From: JADHUC01 sp964617665
GTDB lineage: Bacteria > Planctomycetota > Planctomycetia > Pirellulales > Pirellulaceae
DNA: 6,940 nucleotides
Reading direction: 5' to 3'
NCBI GenBank assembly: GCA_964617665.1
Contig: CAZUAH010000687.1
Coordinates: 1 to 6,940, forward strand
The notes under the pieces were generated by a model. That model was not told the origin of the DNA, did not search any database, and worked only from the letters and a program-made list of their open reading frames with translations. The translations under genes and the position numbers were made by a program. Below, piece by piece: positions 4,317-6,940 of the stretch (position 1 is its first letter; each line of letters opens with the position of its first letter).

Positions 4317-6830
4317 GTAGCTCTTAATCGTAATCTGGGCCTTGCAGTTCCCTACCGTGGCATCGCCCGCGATCTGTTGGTTGGCGTTGGGGCCAGTTCC
4401 CAGCGAGTCGGTGCAGAACCGCTCTTGCGTGCCGCTGGCACTCAGCGGAAAAACGTGATACACGTCCGTGTTGTCCTCGACTGGCAAGACGATGTGGTCG
4501 GTATCGCAGTACCAGTGTGCATACAGATAGCGCATAAAGCAGTCGATCCAACCACTTCGCTTTCCACCCCTGACGGCAACCATGTATTCGCCCGGTTCGA
4601 AGAACTGGCCGTCGATTTCCACGCCGTCGGTGACCTGGACGAAATCGTCCCTCTCGCCGTGGTGGGGGCAGTTGATGTTGTGGCCGATTTCGTGGCCGAG
4701 AATCCCAACAAGTCGCAGCGGGTCGTTGTATTCGGACTTGAGGATTACCGTGTGAGCACTCGACGTTGGCGGACCGACGTGAGAAGCTCGCCCTGTGTTC
4801 TCTCCGAGAAGTTTTGCGGCGTCCATGGTATTCCCATCAGCATCAGTCATTTGCGTACCGAAATCCATGAGGACGATCACGTACTGGCTGCCCTGTTTCG
4901 TTGATGCCGACCGGCAGTTGATCACGTCGTTGCGCATCTCTCGCGATGTGATGACGTGCAAGTCGATGCCTTCACGTCCGTAATACATCCGCAATAGGCC
5001 AAGGTGCCCGCCAAAACGCCCGGAGTAGTCGTAGACGAACAGATCGTGTCGTTCCGGATCCAGCCGTTTGAGCTCGCCCACTTCATAGACGCCACGGTAC
5101 TCCTCCAGGTCGGTCAGGCCGTCGCCGAGGGATTCCATGTTTGCCGAAACGTCGCCGTCGCGTTCGGCCTTGGCATTGTTATCGTCCTGCCAACGATCGG
5201 CGATGCCGTCCCAATCCTCGTCCAGCGGAATCAGTAGATCGTCACCCGTCCGTCGCGCCGTCGGGCCTGTCGCCTTGGCGTCGTACCACATGCCGGCCAC
5301 TCTGACCTGAGCCCGCAGTCGACCGGCCGCCGCAGCGTCCATCACGCGGACCTCTACCGTGAATTGAAGGCGGTCGACTTCTTCGCCTTCAAGGGTCAAC
5401 TCGCGGCTCATCGAGTAGTCCAAGCCTTCGGAGATGGCGTCCTGGCCGAGATCGAAATCGGGGTTATCCGCGTCGGTGAAGTACAGATCGGGAAGCGAAT
5501 CAATCGGGCAGTCGTTGTAGCCGCGATAGCTGCGCGTGATTGTGTAACCGTGGTACGATGCGGGAACTGTATAGTGTTCGTCGCTGCCGGCCGAACAGTG
5601 CGGGCAATCGCCGTCGTACAGCAGATGGCATCCGGCGTTGGTGGCTACGCCGTCGTGCCGGCTGACGTCGTCCAGCAAGAAACGTACGCCTTCGATGTTT
5701 TCGATTTCCTGTGGCTCTTCGATTGTCAGATTGTATTCACGTACGTCGCCGGGCGTGGGCAGGTACTCCTGTTCGCTGGAATCGGCTGGTTCAAGCGTCG
5801 CGTCGACTGTCTTTTTCAGCCCCAGGCTGTAACGCACGGTTGCGAAACACCGGCTGTCGCTGTGTACCTGTAGATTCAGTTCCGGCTTGCGTGCCGCGAT
5901 GTGCGTCATCTGCTTGTAGTAGTGCGGCACACCATCGAGTCTCGCGACGTGGCTGAAGTTGAGCCTTGTCAAGTCGATCGTGTCCAGATGCCCAATCATG
6001 GGCGGGCGGCAGGCCAGAATGAAGCTGACCTGATCGTCGGTATCCTTCATGGGCGGCGCGTTGTAGTGCGGCACAAGTCCCGGCCAGGGCCCGACGATCA
6101 TTTGACATTCTTGGTAGGTGGTTTTCGTCCGAAAGAACTCGTGGTAGCCCACGGGCGGCGGGTCGGTCTGCCAACTGTGGAACCAGCGTGTACGCTCACA
6201 ATGCTGTTCGGTCAGTATGCCACCAGACGGGTGAATCGTCAGCCCTTGTCCACGATCGCGCAGGTCGGTGATGAGCAAGCCTCCACCGATCCCCTCGTCT
6301 CTGGCCTTCTGGCGAATGCTCGCCTGCCACTGCATCAACTCGGCCTGCGAGGCGCCTTTTGCAGGCGGCGCGGGAAACGTGGCGGTTCGGTCTTGCCCCC
6401 ACATGAACGAGAACTGCTCGTGAGTACCCTTTTCAGGATGGCTACCGGTCGTGGACTCCTCCAGCACCGCGCCGCTGGACGTGACTCGCAGTTTCTGCGG
6501 GAACACGAAATACGCGTCTTGAACCTGTTCCGGGATGTTGGGCATGTTCAGCAGCGTCAAACGCGTTCGGTTCAATTCGCGGAGCACGTACAACCCGTCC
6601 AGAGTGATCCGCGTGATCGACATCGACCCGCGATCGCCGCTGACGCTGCATTCGATCTGCGCCCAACGATCGTCGTAGTGCGTCACCGGCCACTTGCCCG
6701 CGCGGATGTCGTCGGCCGAGATCTCGTCAGCGGCCGCCTGGGCATGCAATTCGGCCGTGATCGCGATGGCAGCAACAGTCGCAAGAACCGTGACACCGGC
6801 AAGATGTAGAACACAGCGTGCTTTTCTCAT
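4314..6830 (-). CDS. Secreted metzincin-like zinc metalloprotease with calcium-loop region
   Basis: An 838-residue protein. It has a signal peptide: basic MRKAR, hydrophobic core ~8-26, and an AQA site suggesting cleavage near residue 32. Residues ~35-530 match no family I can name and contain many Cys, including CPHC at 409-412. Residues 536-578 carry two Asp-rich loops (DEDWDGIADRW and LGDGLTDLEEY), like the thrombospondin-3/EF-hand-type calcium loops of secreted planctomycete proteins. The C-terminal catalytic domain has HEIGHNINCPH (713-723), fitting the metzincin HExxHxxxxxH motif: zinc ligands H713, H717, H723 and catalytic base E714. Position 720 is Asn where Gly is usual. The Met-turn CFMRY (764-768) follows, with M766 and the conserved Tyr768. 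It should be an exported endopeptidase; the substrate is unknown. The ATG at 6830 follows AGGTG with 5-nt spacing. It is first of a coupled pair. The nearest comparison is M43-like (pappalysin) metzincins, not a firm assignment. Confidence 0.83.
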   Translation of the reverse strand: MRKARCVLHLAGVTVLATVAAIAITAELHAQAAADEISADDIRAGKWPVTHYDDRWAQIECSVSGDRGSMSITRITLDGLYVLRELNRTRLTLLNMPNIPEQVQDAYFVFPQKLRVTSSGAVLEESTTGSHPEKGTHEQFSFMWGQDRTATFPAPPAKGASQAELMQWQASIRQKARDEGIGGGLLITDLRDRGQGLTIHPSGGILTEQHCERTRWFHSWQTDPPPVGYHEFFRTKTTYQECQMIVGPWPGLVPHYNAPPMKDTDDQVSFILACRPPMIGHLDTIDLTRLNFSHVARLDGVPHYYKQMTHIAARKPELNLQVHSDSRCFATVRYSLGLKKTVDATLEPADSSEQEYLPTPGDVREYNLTIEEPQEIENIEGVRFLLDDVSRHDGVATNAGCHLLYDGDCPHCSAGSDEHYTVPASYHGYTITRSYRGYNDCPIDSLPDLYFTDADNPDFDLGQDAISEGLDYSMSRELTLEGEEVDRLQFTVEVRVMDAAAAGRLRAQVRVAGMWYDAKATGPTARRTGDDLLIPLDEDWDGIADRWQDDNNAKAERDGDVSANMESLGDGLTDLEEYRGVYEVGELKRLDPERHDLFVYDYSGRFGGHLGLLRMYYGREGIDLHVITSREMRNDVINCRSASTKQGSQYVIVLMDFGTQMTDADGNTMDAAKLLGENTGRASHVGPPTSSAHTVILKSEYNDPLRLVGILGHEIGHNINCPHHGERDDFVQVTDGVEIDGQFFEPGEYMVAVRGGKRSGWIDCFMRYLYAHWYCDTDHIVLPVEDNTDVYHVFPLSASGTQERFCTDSLGTGPNANQQIAGDATVGNCKAQITIKSY

Positions 6831-6835
6831 GTTGA

Positions 6836-6840
6836 CACCT
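6836..6840 (-). promoter_or_regulatory. Ribosome binding site of the metalloprotease gene
   Basis: On the minus strand AGGTG lies 5 nt before the ATG at 6830-6828, matching the 3' part of the Shine-Dalgarno consensus. It supports this start, which also places the basic n-region of the signal peptide directly after the initiator Met. Confidence 0.55.
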
Positions 6841-6900
6841 ACGAATTCGAGCCAGTGCTACGGCCATCGATATTTCTCAGGTAGATTTAGGCCAGGGTGG

Positions 6901-6933
6901 CCGGGGTTGGAGGGCGCAAGCCCGAAACCCCGG
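6901..6933. repeat. Compact palindromic element with GCAA tetraloop
   Basis: CCGGGGTT (6901-6908) and AACCCCGG (6926-6933) are exact 8-bp complements. Nested inside, GGGC (6912-6915) pairs with GCCC (6920-6923) around GCAA, a GNRA-type tetraloop. Between the two stems is a purine internal loop, GGA opposite GA. Read on the plus strand this is a well-formed RNA-like hairpin; the minus strand would give a TTGC loop. It lies 71 bp upstream of the metalloprotease start. No T-run follows within the window. It resembles dispersed palindromic (REP-like) intergenic elements of GC-rich bacteria, but copy number cannot be judged from one copy. Confidence 0.45.
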
Positions 6934-6940
6934 GGCTTCC

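Noticed and set aside
4305..4904. Plus-strand open frame (199 codons) opposite the protease catalytic domain
   Set aside because: The minus strand here encodes the zinc motif and Met-turn, which fixes the real frame. The plus-strand product has no motif of its own.
5598..5609. CPHC (residues 409-412 of the secreted protein) as a thioredoxin-like active site
   Set aside because: It is not preceded by the usual strand and Trp context of thioredoxins. A structural disulfide or metal site in an exported protein is as likely.
5901..6809. Long plus-strand open frame (302 codons) opposite the metalloprotease N-terminus
   Set aside because: Its product is Arg/Val/His-rich with no recognisable domain, and it lies opposite a gene with a clear signal peptide and ribosome-binding site. 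This is a typical antisense shadow in GC-rich coding DNA.
6832..6861. Plus-strand promoter suggested by a perfect TTGACA at 6832-6837
   Set aside because: No acceptable -10 box lies 16-18 nt downstream; the closest hexamer, TGCTAC, matches at only two positions. No plus-strand gene follows in the window.

Overview
The window holds four protein-coding genes in two convergent pairs. It looks like a piece of a GC-rich bacterial chromosome, most likely Planctomycetota (Pirellulales-like). This is inferred from gene content: a NagB-PIG-L fusion protein, an exported ThuA-like protein, a large secreted protein with thrombospondin-3/EF-hand-like calcium loops, and a GC-rich palindromic intergenic element. 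No rRNA, tRNA, CRISPR array, transposase or phage gene is visible.

Left half, plus strand. Positions 1-200 are a leader without a recognisable gene. It holds two perfect inverted repeats, a possible -10 box and a short possible leader peptide whose stop overlaps the next start. A 783-residue protein follows (201-2552). It joins a glucosamine-6-phosphate deaminase-like domain to a PIG-L/LmbE deacetylase-like domain, and both carry substitutions at classical catalytic positions. After a 28-nt gap comes a 251-residue ThuA-like protein with a probable signal peptide (2581-3336). The two are probably one transcription unit concerned with amino-sugar or carbohydrate metabolism.

Right half, minus strand, read from right to left. 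An 838-residue exported protein (6830-4314) has a signal peptide, a long N-terminal region I cannot assign, a paired calcium-loop segment, and a C-terminal metalloprotease domain. That domain has a metzincin-type zinc motif and a matching Met-turn. Its stop codon shares one base (TGATG) with the start of a 308-residue protein (4314-3388). The latter has a single N-terminal membrane anchor, a Pro/Ala/Lys-rich linker, a probable beta domain and a TPR-like C-terminus. The two are very likely translationally coupled and may work together at the cell envelope.

The pairs meet tail to tail with a 51-bp gap (3337-3387) and only a weak stem-loop. At the right edge (6901-6933) is a compact imperfect palindrome that folds into a hairpin with a GCAA tetraloop. 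The best candidate for an undescribed system is the secreted metzincin-like protease with its coupled membrane-anchored partner. The functional link is inference from gene arrangement alone.
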